From Eubacterium sp. AM49-13BH (lineage in GTDB: Bacteria > Bacillota > Clostridia > Lachnospirales > Lachnospiraceae), in NCBI RefSeq assembly GCF_003464165.1, contig NZ_QSEK01000025.1, forward strand, positions 1-39,100: 39,100 bases of DNA, given 5' to 3'. Each line of letters starts with the position of its first letter. The first letter of the stretch is position 1. Positions 17,412-25,759 of the stretch are shown here, one piece after another. A model generated the notes under the pieces. The model worked only from the letters and a program-made list of their open reading frames with translations. It did not search any database and was not told the origin of the DNA. The position numbers and the translations under genes are program-made.

Positions 17412-18543
17412 TCTTGTCCTGACCTGTTTCAACAAACTTATATAATGGTGTAAGTACAACTTCACCTCCGATATAATCTCCAACCTCTGCAATCTGCATC
17501 ACCTTCCTGCTTTTATCCCTTAATCGTGCCAGATGTACAACAATATCTATAGCCGATGATATCTGAGAACGGATTGCTGTTACCGGCATCTCCATTCCCA
17601 TAAGTACCATTGTCTCAAGTCTTGTCATCATATCTTTGGGGCTGTTTGCATGCCCTGTAGACAAACTTCCGTCATGCCCTGTATTCATCGCCTGGAGCAT
17701 GTCTATTGCTTCTGCGCCCCTGACTTCTCCGACAACAATACGGTCTGGTCTCATTCTAAGACTCGCTTTAATAAGATCTCTTATCCCCACCGCATTACAG
17801 CCTTCCAGATTAGCCATTCTCGCTTCTAACCTGACAAGATTACTGACATTATGAAGCTGTAATTCCGCTGAGTCCTCAATCGTCACTAGTCTCTCATCTT
17901 CTGGAATATAATCTGACAACACATTTAAAAATGTTGTCTTGCCACTTCCAGTACCTCCTGATATGAAAATGTTATATCTGCTCTTAACAAGCCGGCTTAA
18001 AAATTCTGCAGCCTCAGCCGTAATTGATTCAAGCTCAATAAGTCTCTCAATCGTAAGCGGTGTATCATAGAATTTTCTTATGGTTATTACAGGTCCATTA
18101 ATAGCAACCGGCGGTAATACTATGCTGACTCTCGAACCATCTGACAATCTTGTGTCTGCTACAGGTGATGCTTCATTAACCATTCTGTTAGACATGGCTG
18201 CTATACGCTGTGCTACATCTGACAGCCTCTCAACACTCTCGAACTTCTTATCCCATTTTTCCATGTGACCATTCCGCTCTATAAAGATACTGTCACTCCC
18301 ATTTACCATAATCTCTGTTACACTGTCATCCTCTAAAAGCTCCTGTAGAATATCAAGTTTCTTAATAGAGTTATAAAGCCTTTTCTTTAACTCCTCTTTC
18401 TGCCTTATAGGGATTACAACATTACGGCTCTCTTCATATATGCATGCATCTATAACCTGGTATAATTCAGCATCATCAATATCTCTGCCTGTATCAAGGC
18501 GTTCATACACCAGTTTTCTTATATTCATATATAATTCTTCCAT
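17329..18543 (-). CDS. tadA: CpaF/TadA family pilus assembly ATPase
   Basis: The 404-residue protein has the hallmarks of a secretion ATPase: an N-terminal domain with [14 protein letters not shown], a Walker A loop GGTGSGKTT (196-204), an Asp box TIEDSAEL (221-228), a Walker B region [14 protein letters not shown] and a following His box around STGHANS. It powers assembly, and possibly retraction, of the Flp pilus from the cytoplasmic face. The ATG overlaps the stop of the TadZ-like gene (TAATG), with GGAGAG upstream, so translation is coupled. Confidence 0.95.
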   Translation of the reverse strand: MEELYMNIRKLVYERLDTGRDIDDAELYQVIDACIYEESRNVVIPIRQKEELKKRLYNSIKKLDILQELLEDDSVTEIMVNGSDSIFIERNGHMEKWDKKFESVERLSDVAQRIAAMSNRMVNEASPVADTRLSDGSRVSIVLPPVAINGPVITIRKFYDTPLTIERLIELESITAEAAEFLSRLVKSRYNIFISGGTGSGKTTFLNVLSDYIPEDERLVTIEDSAELQLHNVSNLVRLEARMANLEGCNAVGIRDLIKASLRMRPDRIVVGEVRGAEAIDMLQAMNTGHDGSLSTGHANSPKDMMTRLETMVLMGMEMPVTAIRSQISSAIDIVVHLARLRDKSRKVMQIAEVGDYIGGEVVLTPLYKFVETGQDKNGKVFGKLVRQENSLIRTEKLKAAGYM

Positions 18544-19547
18544 TATGTCTCTCCAGTCTCAATTAAAGAGCACAGTTCATCATAAAAACTGCAGAAAGGA
18601 AGCCTGTTCCACATATCCGGATTAAGAATATTGTCTTCAATTCTTACTGCAATCTTCTTAAACGCACTGACAATATTATTCATTCCACGTTCCATAACCA
18701 TATTTTCAAAATTTCTGACTTTAGACTTTTCCAGGTAATTATCCCCATCACACATATATATTTCATCAAAGCAATCCATCATATTCCACGGCATCCTCAA
18801 CCCATCCCCTATGTCGACCACAATATATGAATACCCAAGCTCCCTTCCAATTCCCTGAACAAATGTGCCAAGTTCATCTGCTTTAATATCATCTATATCA
18901 TCTGCACAGGATGTATCCGGTATATAATCAAGCCTGTCATAATGACTTATCGCATTAACAATATTCTTATGAAACTGGTTATGATTCTGTCTGAATGCAT
19001 ATAAAGCATCCGAAAGGTTCTGTTCCTCCTCCCCTTTTAATATTCCTTTAAATCCGCCAAATGTCTCAAAATTCACGAATAATGTATTACACTTCTCTGA
19101 CAGCTGCTTTGCAACTGCCAGTGATAATACCATGCGTGATGTATTGTTAAATCCATACACACCTACTACCTTAAGACTTTCTCTCCTCTGGCTATTCTCT
19201 CTCTTATCGTATCTCATAACCGACTGGAGAAGCTGGTATGACGGCTGGTATTTGCATATTCCTACCAGCCCTCTCTCCTCTTTAGAATTGATTTCATCGG
19301 CATCCTGTTCTTCCTCACACAACACAACTGTCTTATTCCCTGTTCTCGTCGCATCATACTCATATGCCCCTTCACATATCATAAGCATGTCCGCTTTCTT
19401 TTCCTGCAGATACTTATCAAGCTCCTGCTCCTGTGTAAACACTTGTGCATTATAAGGAATATCATTATCATCGTTAATTACTGACATCAGACGCTTTGCA
19501 TAATTCTCATCTGAATCGTATATAACACAAATGCTATTCCTCCCCAT
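18543..19547 (-). CDS. TadZ/CpaE-like protein with a degenerate P-loop
   Basis: The 334-residue protein has an N-terminal receiver-like part (about 5-115, beginning ICVIYDSDENYAKRL) and a MinD/ParA-like part (about 126-334), the layout of TadZ/CpaE pilus localisation proteins. The place of the Walker A motif (129-141) reads VYGFNNTSRMVLS, without the Gly-Lys-Thr/Ser needed for ordinary nucleotide binding. Later strands (NTLFVNFETFGG, YIVVDIGDGL) keep the fold. So it probably localises the pilus machine without ATP switching. GGGGAGG precedes the ATG. It lies 21 bp after the prepilin peptidase gene and abuts tadA. Confidence 0.8.
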   Translation of the reverse strand: MGRNSICVIYDSDENYAKRLMSVINDDNDIPYNAQVFTQEQELDKYLQEKKADMLMICEGAYEYDATRTGNKTVVLCEEEQDADEINSKEERGLVGICKYQPSYQLLQSVMRYDKRENSQRRESLKVVGVYGFNNTSRMVLSLAVAKQLSEKCNTLFVNFETFGGFKGILKGEEEQNLSDALYAFRQNHNQFHKNIVNAISHYDRLDYIPDTSCADDIDDIKADELGTFVQGIGRELGYSYIVVDIGDGLRMPWNMMDCFDEIYMCDGDNYLEKSKVRNFENMVMERGMNNIVSAFKKIAVRIEDNILNPDMWNRLPFCSFYDELCSLIETGET

Positions 19548-19568
19548 TATTTACCTCCCCTTATATGT

Positions 19569-20042
19569 TCATAAAATCACAACAACTCTGTATCCCAACA
19601 CAACAACATATCCAATCAGAACCGCAACCGCATAATGAAATCCATGCCCTTCTATCCCTGTGCTTCCTACCCTTACCAGACTTGTCCTTTTAAAACACAA
19701 CTCAATAACTCCTATAAAAAGCCCTGTGATAAATGACACAACCATAAGCTGTACCACGAATTCTAACCCCGTCAGAAGTCCAAGCACTGCAAAAAGCTTC
19801 ACATCCCCCGCACCAACAGCCCTGATTATATAAAGAAGCATCATTCCTGCTAATCCCGCCAGGGTGCCAAGTATGTAGTCCCTTATATTATCACCTGCCA
19901 ATCCTCTTATAACGAGTAGTCCTGTTCCCACAATTAACCCTGCTATAATCAGATAATTCGGTATTCTGAAAGCTTTTACATCTTCCCTCACTGACCATAT
20001 AATGAATACCAGTGCAATCACTACTGATATATCGTATGGCAC
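19569..20042 (-). CDS. A24 prepilin peptidase, TadV/CpaA type
   Basis: The 157-residue membrane protein has both catalytic motifs of the A24 family: Asp20 in SVREDVKAFRIPN, and GAGDVKLF near residue 77. It is the right size for TadV/CpaA and is expected to process the Flp pilin and TadE-like proteins. The start is GTG, with AGGAGG 7 bases upstream. It is the first gene of the Tad operon and is divergent from the YaaL-family gene across a 103-bp gap. Confidence 0.92.
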   Translation of the reverse strand: MPYDISVVIALVFIIWSVREDVKAFRIPNYLIIAGLIVGTGLLVIRGLAGDNIRDYILGTLAGLAGMMLLYIIRAVGAGDVKLFAVLGLLTGLEFVVQLMVVSFITGLFIGVIELCFKRTSLVRVGSTGIEGHGFHYAVAVLIGYVVVLGYRVVVIL

Positions 20043-20066
20043 ATATCCACCTCCTAAAAAACATGT

Positions 20067-20146
20067 ATAGAATTACCATTTACTGCCTATACTTCTAATA
20101 AAGGCATATGATGCCCCTAATCTTGAGCATTAAGGAGTAATTCTAT
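20067..20146. repeat. Inverted repeat in the tadV / YaaL-gene divergent region
   Basis: ATAGAATTAC (20067-20076) and its exact reverse complement GTAATTCTAT (20137-20146) flank the divergent gap. The similarity extends inward: both arms follow ATAGAATTACnnnTTAnTGC, 16 of 20 positions identical. One arm covers the leader of the Tad operon and the other covers the spacer and start of the plus-strand gene. It may be a pair of operator sites. Confidence 0.5.
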
Positions 20147-20376
20147 TGAAAATGTTTGGTAAAAAAAAGAGTCCTGCTACATATGATGAAAAATACCTGC
20201 TACAGGAACTTATGATGACTAAAAAAGCAATGTATACTGCCTATTCTAATCTTGATAATGTTACTGATCCTGACCTGATAGACTGTTATATCTACCAGCT
20301 TAATTCAGAACAGAAACGGTACAATTACCTTCTTGCAAAGGCAAAAGAATCTCAGTTATCCACGTCTGGATTCTGA
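20146..20376 (+). CDS. YaaL-family protein (DUF2508)
   Basis: The 76-residue protein matches the small YaaL/DUF2508 family: a helical N-terminus, then NVTDPDLIDCYIYQLNSEQKRYNYLL, which is the family signature. In Bacillus yaaL sits next to recR and bofA; its function is unknown. Here it stands alone beside the Tad operon. The start is TTG at 20146, supported by AAGGAG (20132-20137) 8 bases upstream; the ATG at 20152 is too far from that site. Confidence 0.82.
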   Translation: MKMFGKKKSPATYDEKYLLQELMMTKKAMYTAYSNLDNVTDPDLIDCYIYQLNSEQKRYNYLLAKAKESQLSTSGF

Positions 20377-20566
20377 TTCTATAAGAATTGTTGTGTTGTA
20401 CAGATACTATATATTCTATTCAATAAATTGTCAATACCTTTTGTATATTTTTATTTAAAAAATCATATGAATTCTAATTGACATTTTGCGAAAGCTAATA
20501 TACCATTTATACAAGAAATACTTTTTATGAATAACTCATAATTAATTATTATAGAGGTGATGCACT
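20377..20566 (+). other. AT-rich intergenic region upstream of the lysozyme gene
   Basis: No gene is seen. It contains a promoter candidate at 20478-20506 and the ribosome-binding site GAGGTGAT (20554-20561), an extended match to the 16S anti-Shine-Dalgarno. No clear terminator follows the YaaL-family gene, so readthrough is possible. Confidence 0.6.
20478..20506 (+). promoter_or_regulatory. Promoter candidate for the GH25 lysozyme gene
   Basis: A perfect -35 TTGACA (20478-20483), a 17-bp spacer and TACCAT (20501-20506, 4 of 6 to TATAAT). Predicted start near 20513, about 54 bases before the ATG. Confidence 0.6.
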
Positions 20567-21574
20567 ATGAAATCGAAGAAATCCAATCCTTTTGTGATAA
20601 CAACTTTAATATTCTTTATGACAACTGTAATGTTCGGTCTTCTGACCACCGGTGTCATTATTAAATACCGAAAATCAACCGTTGCAACTAATACCGATAA
20701 GCTTAGCAATGACGAGATTGAGAAACTAAAGTCAGAAGAGAAAGAGGATCTTCTTTCTGATATGAAGTTAAGATTCACTAACGGTGAAGGTTCTCTTTCT
20801 ATTCTTAAGAGCTATTTCCCTGATAATATAGTCTATGTGAACAATAAGAATCAGTATGTATTTGCGCAGATACTTCCTGAACTTGCGAAGAATAATTATA
20901 AGGATGAGAATTTCAAGCAGGATGATAAAGGAATTATTACATACAATGAAGACGGTAAAGTTACAACACATATGGGTGTTGATGCCTCTAAGTTTCAGGG
21001 GAATATTGACTTTAAGAAATTAAAAGAACAGGGCGTTGAATTTGCTATGTTAAGATGTGGTTTCAGAAGCTATGGCAATGGAATCCTGAACACTGATTCT
21101 TCATTTGATACATTTGCAAAAGACGCAATAAAGAATAATATTAAGATTGGCGCATACTTCTTTTCCTCTGCAATTACAAAGCAAGAAGCTATAGAAGAGG
21201 CTGATTATGTTCTTGATATTATCAAACCTTACAAAATTACATATCCTGTAGTGATTGACTTTGAGGAGATTTCGGGCGATTCATACAGACAGGAGAATCT
21301 GACTACTGAAGAACTTACAGATATCATAATCGCATTCTGCGACAAGATAGAAAAAGCAGGCTATAAGCCAATGATATATTCCAACCTTAAGGGCTTCGTT
21401 GGAAGACTTGACCTTACCCGCTTAGAAAAATATGAGAAGTGGTTTGCCTATTATTCAGACACACCTTACTTCCCATATGAATTCTCTATATGGCAGTACA
21501 CTGAATCCGCTAAATTAGACGGTGTCAGTGGTAATACCATAGATCTTAATATTAGTTTTAAAGATTACAATTAA
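20567..21574 (+). CDS. Membrane-anchored GH25 lysozyme
   Basis: The 335-residue protein has a basic start and one membrane segment (about 9-32) without an obvious cleavage site, a charged linker domain (about 40-130), and a glycoside hydrolase family 25 domain (about 135-335). GVDASKFQGNIDF (Asp139) and the catalytic-type VVIDFEE (Asp231, Glu233) are present, and SIWQYTESAKLDGVSG near the end is also typical. GH25 enzymes cut the beta-1,4 bond between N-acetylmuramic acid and N-acetylglucosamine in peptidoglycan. The anchor suggests local wall remodelling rather than a released lysin. It overlaps the convergent nudC by 4 bp. Confidence 0.92.
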   Translation: MKSKKSNPFVITTLIFFMTTVMFGLLTTGVIIKYRKSTVATNTDKLSNDEIEKLKSEEKEDLLSDMKLRFTNGEGSLSILKSYFPDNIVYVNNKNQYVFAQILPELAKNNYKDENFKQDDKGIITYNEDGKVTTHMGVDASKFQGNIDFKKLKEQGVEFAMLRCGFRSYGNGILNTDSSFDTFAKDAIKNNIKIGAYFFSSAITKQEAIEEADYVLDIIKPYKITYPVVIDFEEISGDSYRQENLTTEELTDIIIAFCDKIEKAGYKPMIYSNLKGFVGRLDLTRLEKYEKWFAYYSDTPYFPYEFSIWQYTESAKLDGVSGNTIDLNISFKDYN

Positions 21575-22524
21575 TTGTGACTCACATGCTCGCTGCGGAA
21601 TTTCTCAATCATTTCCCTTGTGAGACTGATATGGTCGTCAATTACATCTATATCATCTGCCTTGACCCATGTGCCGACCGATAACTCATCTTCTTCAAGG
21701 GTTATTGTGTCGTCACCGTCAAGCTCACAGAAGTAACCAAGAAGCTGAGAACCGCTGAGTCCCCAAGGCTGGCTCTTGTAATAGGTAATATTCTTAACCT
21801 TCACACCTACTTCTTCCATAACCTCTCTGCTTACAGTTTCCTCTGTTGTTTCACCAATCTCGGTGAATCCGGCAATAAGCGCATAATTCCTGTAAGTTCT
21901 TCCCGCATATTTAGTAAGAAGAATTCTGTCCTTGTCTGTAACTGCAACAATAACAGCCGGACATATCTTAGGAAACACCATATTCTTACAGCAGTCACAG
22001 CGTAACATTCTCTGCATGTCATCATGCCTGAGTGGTTTTCCGCATCTTCCGCAGAAATGATTATCCCTGTACCAGCCATACAGATGAAATGCAGTAATAG
22101 CCGCATAAGCATGCTCTCTTGGCTGTGCCTTACGGAAAGAATCAACGCCTATGAATTCATATCCTCTGACGAAAGAATACATATCCTTGTGTACAGCTGA
22201 ATCAGCCATCTCGCCCAAGAATGTGCCTCTTTCGAGGCTTCCAGTCTTTCTTGCAAGGAAAAAATGTTCCTCATCAATTGACAACAGATATATGAATTCA
22301 AAGTTATCCACAGTTTTATCTCCGTAAGAGGATTTTATCCCCTGAACGAACTCGCTATACTGTGGATATATTAATACATTTTCTTCAGGATTCTGTGAAT
22401 TAAAATGTCCTGATGGTCTTGCAAGCAACGAGGAACCCTGAAAATAAAACACAGTATCCCCATTGCCCGGCTTAAGATTCTTATACTGGTTGTCCAGATG
22501 TTTTGGCCATATATCCTGTATCAT
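21571..22524 (-). CDS. nudC: NAD(+) diphosphatase / NADH pyrophosphatase NudC
   Basis: From the ATG at 22524 the protein has 317 residues. A zinc ribbon (FCGRCGKPL ... CDCCKN) precedes a Nudix domain whose box is complete (GFTEIGETTEETVSREVMEEVGV, read in two parts around residue 210). The NudC-specific SQPW motif follows but continues GLSGSQL instead of the usual PFPxS. NudC hydrolyses NAD(H) to NMN(H) and AMP and can remove NAD caps from RNA. The frame is open to 22557; I chose the ATG one base after the stop of the upstream gene, which suggests coupled translation. It is the third gene of the G3E GTPase operon. Confidence 0.9.
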   Translation of the reverse strand: MIQDIWPKHLDNQYKNLKPGNGDTVFYFQGSSLLARPSGHFNSQNPEENVLIYPQYSEFVQGIKSSYGDKTVDNFEFIYLLSIDEEHFFLARKTGSLERGTFLGEMADSAVHKDMYSFVRGYEFIGVDSFRKAQPREHAYAAITAFHLYGWYRDNHFCGRCGKPLRHDDMQRMLRCDCCKNMVFPKICPAVIVAVTDKDRILLTKYAGRTYRNYALIAGFTEIGETTEETVSREVMEEVGVKVKNITYYKSQPWGLSGSQLLGYFCELDGDDTITLEEDELSVGTWVKADDIDVIDDHISLTREMIEKFRSEHVSHN

Positions 22525-22525
22525 A

Positions 22526-23473
22526 TCAGAAGAACACCATCTCTTCCTTAGGTGCACCTGTCTTTTCTACGCTTTCAACGTAAAGAACAGGACCTTTCTT
22601 CTTATATGCCATCTGAAATTCATACTTAATAGTAGCTGTAACCCATATCCATTCTCTGTTTTCAAGAGAAGCTATGTTGTTGTAGAAGCTGATATAACCG
22701 ATAAACTGTGTATCTTCTGCACAGCATGTCATAACCTTTCTTCCCGGAACGAAATTCTTATCCTTAAAGTACTTGTTCTTAAGAACCTGTCCCTTAAATC
22801 TTACCTTCTTGCCTGCGTATACTTCCGGTCTTTCAGACACATCCATATACCAGATACCATAATCTTCGTCATCAACCTGAATAACATCAGCATTGATATC
22901 GTATGGAAGCTGCTCAGATATAGCAACCTGGTCACCCTTCTCGTCCTCGAAGATAATCTGTAGTGCAGGATTTAATGCTCTCATGCTTCTTCTGTAGCTG
23001 CCAAGGTCCATACCTGACTTACATCTGTTAAAGATAACCATATCAGCATATTTAACAGACTCTGCAATAATAGACTTCATGTTAGCCCACTGTAAGCCAA
23101 ATGCATTGGCATCAACTAAAGTTATAGACTGGTATACCTGCCATCCTCTTGGTTTCTCACTTCCAAGAATAAGTGCAGGATCCCACATTCCGTTATATTC
23201 AATAATAACAATCCATGGATCATACTTCTTGTCCAGTTCATTAAGAGTCTCGATATTAAAATCTTCCTTCTCTACAACAACCATATCAACTCCGTTGTCC
23301 TTAAGAAGCTTCTCGCTATACTCCTCTTCACCTTCTTCACACACAATAAGAAGTTTATTCTTAGCGTCTGCAAACTGTCCCATTGCTATAGTATCGGAGA
23401 TAAATCTTGTTTTACCACTGTCAAGCTGACCATTAATCAAGAAAATCGGAATCTGATATTCCTCATTTGCCAT
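22526..23473 (-). CDS. G3E (CobW-like) GTPase fused to a DUF1980/YcgQ C-terminal domain
   Basis: From the ATG at 23473 (GAGGA 5 bases upstream) the protein has 315 residues. The N-terminal part has a P-loop GQLDSGKT (15-22) in the position of the GFLGAGKT motif of COG0523/G3E GTPases. The C-terminal ~100 residues (YAGKKVRFKGQVL, then GRKVMTCCAEDTQFIGYISF) match the soluble end of YcgQ-type TIGR03943/DUF1980 proteins, partners of the YcgR permease. No membrane helices are present, so this is a cytoplasmic fusion. It lacks the CxCC motif of classic COG0523 proteins in the expected place. It sits between a His-rich COG0523 gene (81 bp upstream) and nudC (1 bp downstream). A role in metal delivery is inferred. 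Confidence 0.82.
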   Translation of the reverse strand: MANEEYQIPIFLINGQLDSGKTRFISDTIAMGQFADAKNKLLIVCEEGEEEYSEKLLKDNGVDMVVVEKEDFNIETLNELDKKYDPWIVIIEYNGMWDPALILGSEKPRGWQVYQSITLVDANAFGLQWANMKSIIAESVKYADMVIFNRCKSGMDLGSYRRSMRALNPALQIIFEDEKGDQVAISEQLPYDINADVIQVDDEDYGIWYMDVSERPEVYAGKKVRFKGQVLKNKYFKDKNFVPGRKVMTCCAEDTQFIGYISFYNNIASLENREWIWVTATIKYEFQMAYKKKGPVLYVESVEKTGAPKEEMVFF

Positions 23474-23554
23474 ATTTATCCTCATTTCTGCGCATTTGCG
23501 CTATCATTTCATTATAAATGCGTTGTAAAAATGTGTTCTTCTATTAAACACTGA

Positions 23555-24688
23555 TTAAACTTCAAAAAGTTCCTTAAGTGCATCTTCCTTAAGTTCAGAA
23601 CCGATTACACAGATTCTTCCTGTGAAATCAGCACTTCCCTCACGAATCTCATATTCTTCTGGTACAAGGTCGAAATACATCCATGTTCCATCTGTACAAG
23701 GAAGCATACCCTTAGAACGGAGAACCTTACCATAATCTTCACTCTCAGAAAGCTTCTTTAATATACTGTCAAGCTCTGCCTTCTCATACTTCTTAGGAGT
23801 CTCTGTTCCCCAGCTTGTAAATACGTCATCTGCATGATGATGGTGATGATCATGCTCGTGCTCATGATGATGTTCGTGCTCGTGCTCGTGGTCGTGATGA
23901 TGCTCATGTTCCTCATCATGGTCATGATGATGCTCATGCTCGTGCTCATGGTGATGCTCGTCATCATCGTCATGATGTCCGCCACAACAGCAGCACTCTC
24001 CATCTTCATGATGATGGTGGTGGTGGTGCTCCTTCTCATGCTCCTCATAAGCCTTCTGCGCTGCCTCTGCAAGCATGTCTAACTCAAGGTTAGTAACATT
24101 CTCCATTGCACCAAGAATCTTAGTTCCGTCAATATCATCCCAAGGAGTTGTGATAATATGTGCATTAGGATTAACACTCTTAATAAGCTCAATAGCTGTC
24201 TTTAACTTCTCTTCAGAAACATTCTGTGTTCTGCTTAAAATAACAGTTCCTGCATGCTCAATCTGGTTATTAAAGAATTCACCAAAATTCTTCATATATA
24301 CCTTAACCTTAGATGCATCTGCAACTGTTGAAGCACTGTTAAGAACGATTTCATTCTCAATGTGAAGGTCTTTAACCGCTTTGATAACATCTGAAAGCTT
24401 GCCTACTCCTGAAGGCTCAATAATAATTCTGTCTGGATGATACTTATCAACAACCTCCTTAAGAGAAGTTCCGAAATCACCAACAAGTGAACAGCAGATG
24501 CATCCTGAATTCATCTCTCTTATCTCAACACCAGAATCTTTAAGGAATCCTCCATCAATACCGATTTCACCGAACTCATTCTCAATAAGAACTACCTGCT
24601 CTCCCTTTAAGGCTTCCTTTAAAAGCTTACTTATAAGAGTTGTTTTACCTGCTCCCAAAAAGCCTGAAATTATATCTACTTTAGTCAT
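23555..24688 (-). CDS. COG0523/CobW family metallochaperone GTPase with His-rich region
   Basis: From the ATG at 24688 the protein has 377 residues. GFLGAGKTT (P-loop, near residue 10) and the GCICC metal motif (about 62-66) define the COG0523 family of GTP-driven metal chaperones. Residues about 216-285 are an extreme metal-binding stretch with roughly 36 His, many Asp/Glu and a CCCC cluster, followed by the CobW C-terminal domain (about 290-377). Such His-rich loops bind zinc, nickel or cobalt. The start is supported by AAAGG 9 bases upstream; an in-frame TTG at 24697 is less likely. It begins a three-gene operon with the G3E-DUF1980 fusion and nudC. I looked for a Zur box upstream and found none that I trust. 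Confidence 0.92.
   Translation of the reverse strand: MTKVDIISGFLGAGKTTLISKLLKEALKGEQVVLIENEFGEIGIDGGFLKDSGVEIREMNSGCICCSLVGDFGTSLKEVVDKYHPDRIIIEPSGVGKLSDVIKAVKDLHIENEIVLNSASTVADASKVKVYMKNFGEFFNNQIEHAGTVILSRTQNVSEEKLKTAIELIKSVNPNAHIITTPWDDIDGTKILGAMENVTNLELDMLAEAAQKAYEEHEKEHHHHHHHEDGECCCCGGHHDDDDEHHHEHEHEHHHDHDEEHEHHHDHEHEHEHHHEHEHDHHHHHADDVFTSWGTETPKKYEKAELDSILKKLSESEDYGKVLRSKGMLPCTDGTWMYFDLVPEEYEIREGSADFTGRICVIGSELKEDALKELFEV
23834..24043 (-). repeat. Low-complexity His/Asp/Glu-coding repeat
   Basis: A 210-bp stretch of degenerate CAT/CAC/GAG/GAC triplets encodes the His-rich metal-binding region of the COG0523 protein. The repetition creates spurious open frames on both strands and is a likely site of length variation between strains. 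Confidence 0.85.
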
Positions 24689-24803
24689 CTTAATCAACCT
24701 TTCTGCAGTATATGACTGCCCTTTTATCTCATATTTTCAATTATACACTTCTTGTCAATCCCTATTTGAAAAGAAAATGTAAAATTTTATTAAAAATATT
24801 TAA

Positions 24804-25757
24804 TCAGACAGAGATTCCCATGCTCTGTCTCAATTCATCTGCCTTCTCGCCAATCTTTCTTAGCCTGTGGTTTACACCCGATTTACCAACCGGAGGGTCC
24901 AACAGCTCACCTAGTCCCTGAAGACTCATGTCAGGATTCTCGAGTCTTAAAAGAGCAACCTGCATCAGACTGTCACTTAAACTGTCAAGCCCGACAGTAT
25001 CTCTTATAAGTTCAATATCCTTAATCTGCTTGACCGCCGCTTCAATTGTTTTGTTAAGATTAGCAGTCTCACAGTTTACCTTTCTGTTGACATCATTACT
25101 GATTCCCTTAAGAATCATGACATTGTACAGGTTCATCTGTGATACAACCGCTCCCATAAGATTAAGCGTATCAGTAATATTATTGCCTTCTTTCATATAC
25201 ACAACAAAACTGTTTTTTCTTACAATAACCTTGGCATCGAGTCCGAAAAAACGCAGCATATCCATAAGAATATCAGCGTCCTCCTCATATTTGCACACAA
25301 TCTCATAGTGATAGAACTTGTTCGGGTCACTTATAGAACCTCGTTCCATAAAAGCTCCTCTTATAAATGCTTTCTTACAGCAGTCCATAGCTACAATTCT
25401 TGCATCAACAAACACCGGTTCAATCTGTGTAAACCGGTCGTCGCACCATTTTAATGTCTGCAATATCTTAGCAACATCACTCTGTCTGGTTATCCTTATA
25501 ATAGTTTCCTTGCCATTCTTAACCATTTTATTCGTATCAGCATCCATCTTAATGCTAAATATTCTCAATAACAGGTCACTGAATTTCTCAACTGACAATT
25601 CGTTCTCTGTAACGAATTCCAGACATAATTCTCCATTATCTGTCTCGCTTACATTGCCAGACATTCCCATAAACGCAGCAAATTCCGCAATCTGGCAATG
25701 CCTCGCGGAATCTGTTTTCTTAACTAACTCTTCTTTTACTTCTGATGAAAATGACAT
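24804..25757 (-). CDS. whiA: DNA-binding protein WhiA
   Basis: The 317-residue protein matches WhiA throughout: an N-terminal region beginning SFSSEVKEEL, two LAGLIDADG-like parts (around FAAFMGMSG and AFIRGAFMERGSI), and a C-terminal helix-turn-helix with MSLQGLGELLDPPVGKSGVNHRLRKI. In Firmicutes WhiA affects cell division and chromosome segregation; in actinobacteria it controls sporulation septation. It follows rapZ by 2 bp. The yvcK gene usually found between rapZ and whiA is absent here. It ends the long uvrC-to-whiA run. Confidence 0.95.
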   Translation of the reverse strand: MSFSSEVKEELVKKTDSARHCQIAEFAAFMGMSGNVSETDNGELCLEFVTENELSVEKFSDLLLRIFSIKMDADTNKMVKNGKETIIRITRQSDVAKILQTLKWCDDRFTQIEPVFVDARIVAMDCCKKAFIRGAFMERGSISDPNKFYHYEIVCKYEEDADILMDMLRFFGLDAKVIVRKNSFVVYMKEGNNITDTLNLMGAVVSQMNLYNVMILKGISNDVNRKVNCETANLNKTIEAAVKQIKDIELIRDTVGLDSLSDSLMQVALLRLENPDMSLQGLGELLDPPVGKSGVNHRLRKIGEKADELRQSMGISV

Positions 25758-25759
25758 AC

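Noticed and set aside
23758..24082. Met/Val- and Met/Thr-rich open frames over the His-rich repeat on both strands
   Set aside because: They are by-products of the repetitive CAT/GAG triplets of the COG0523 gene; composition is absurd for a real protein.
24700..24803. Possible Zur operator upstream of the His-rich COG0523 gene
   Set aside because: I searched the region by eye for the usual AT-rich dyad and found only a weak ATTAAA-AATA-TTTAAT palindrome at 24788-24803, better explained as AT-rich spacer or a weak terminator after whiA.
24804..25757. Homing endonuclease (LAGLIDADG-like) signal in whiA
   Set aside because: The LAGLIDADG-like part is a normal component of WhiA proteins and not a mobile element.
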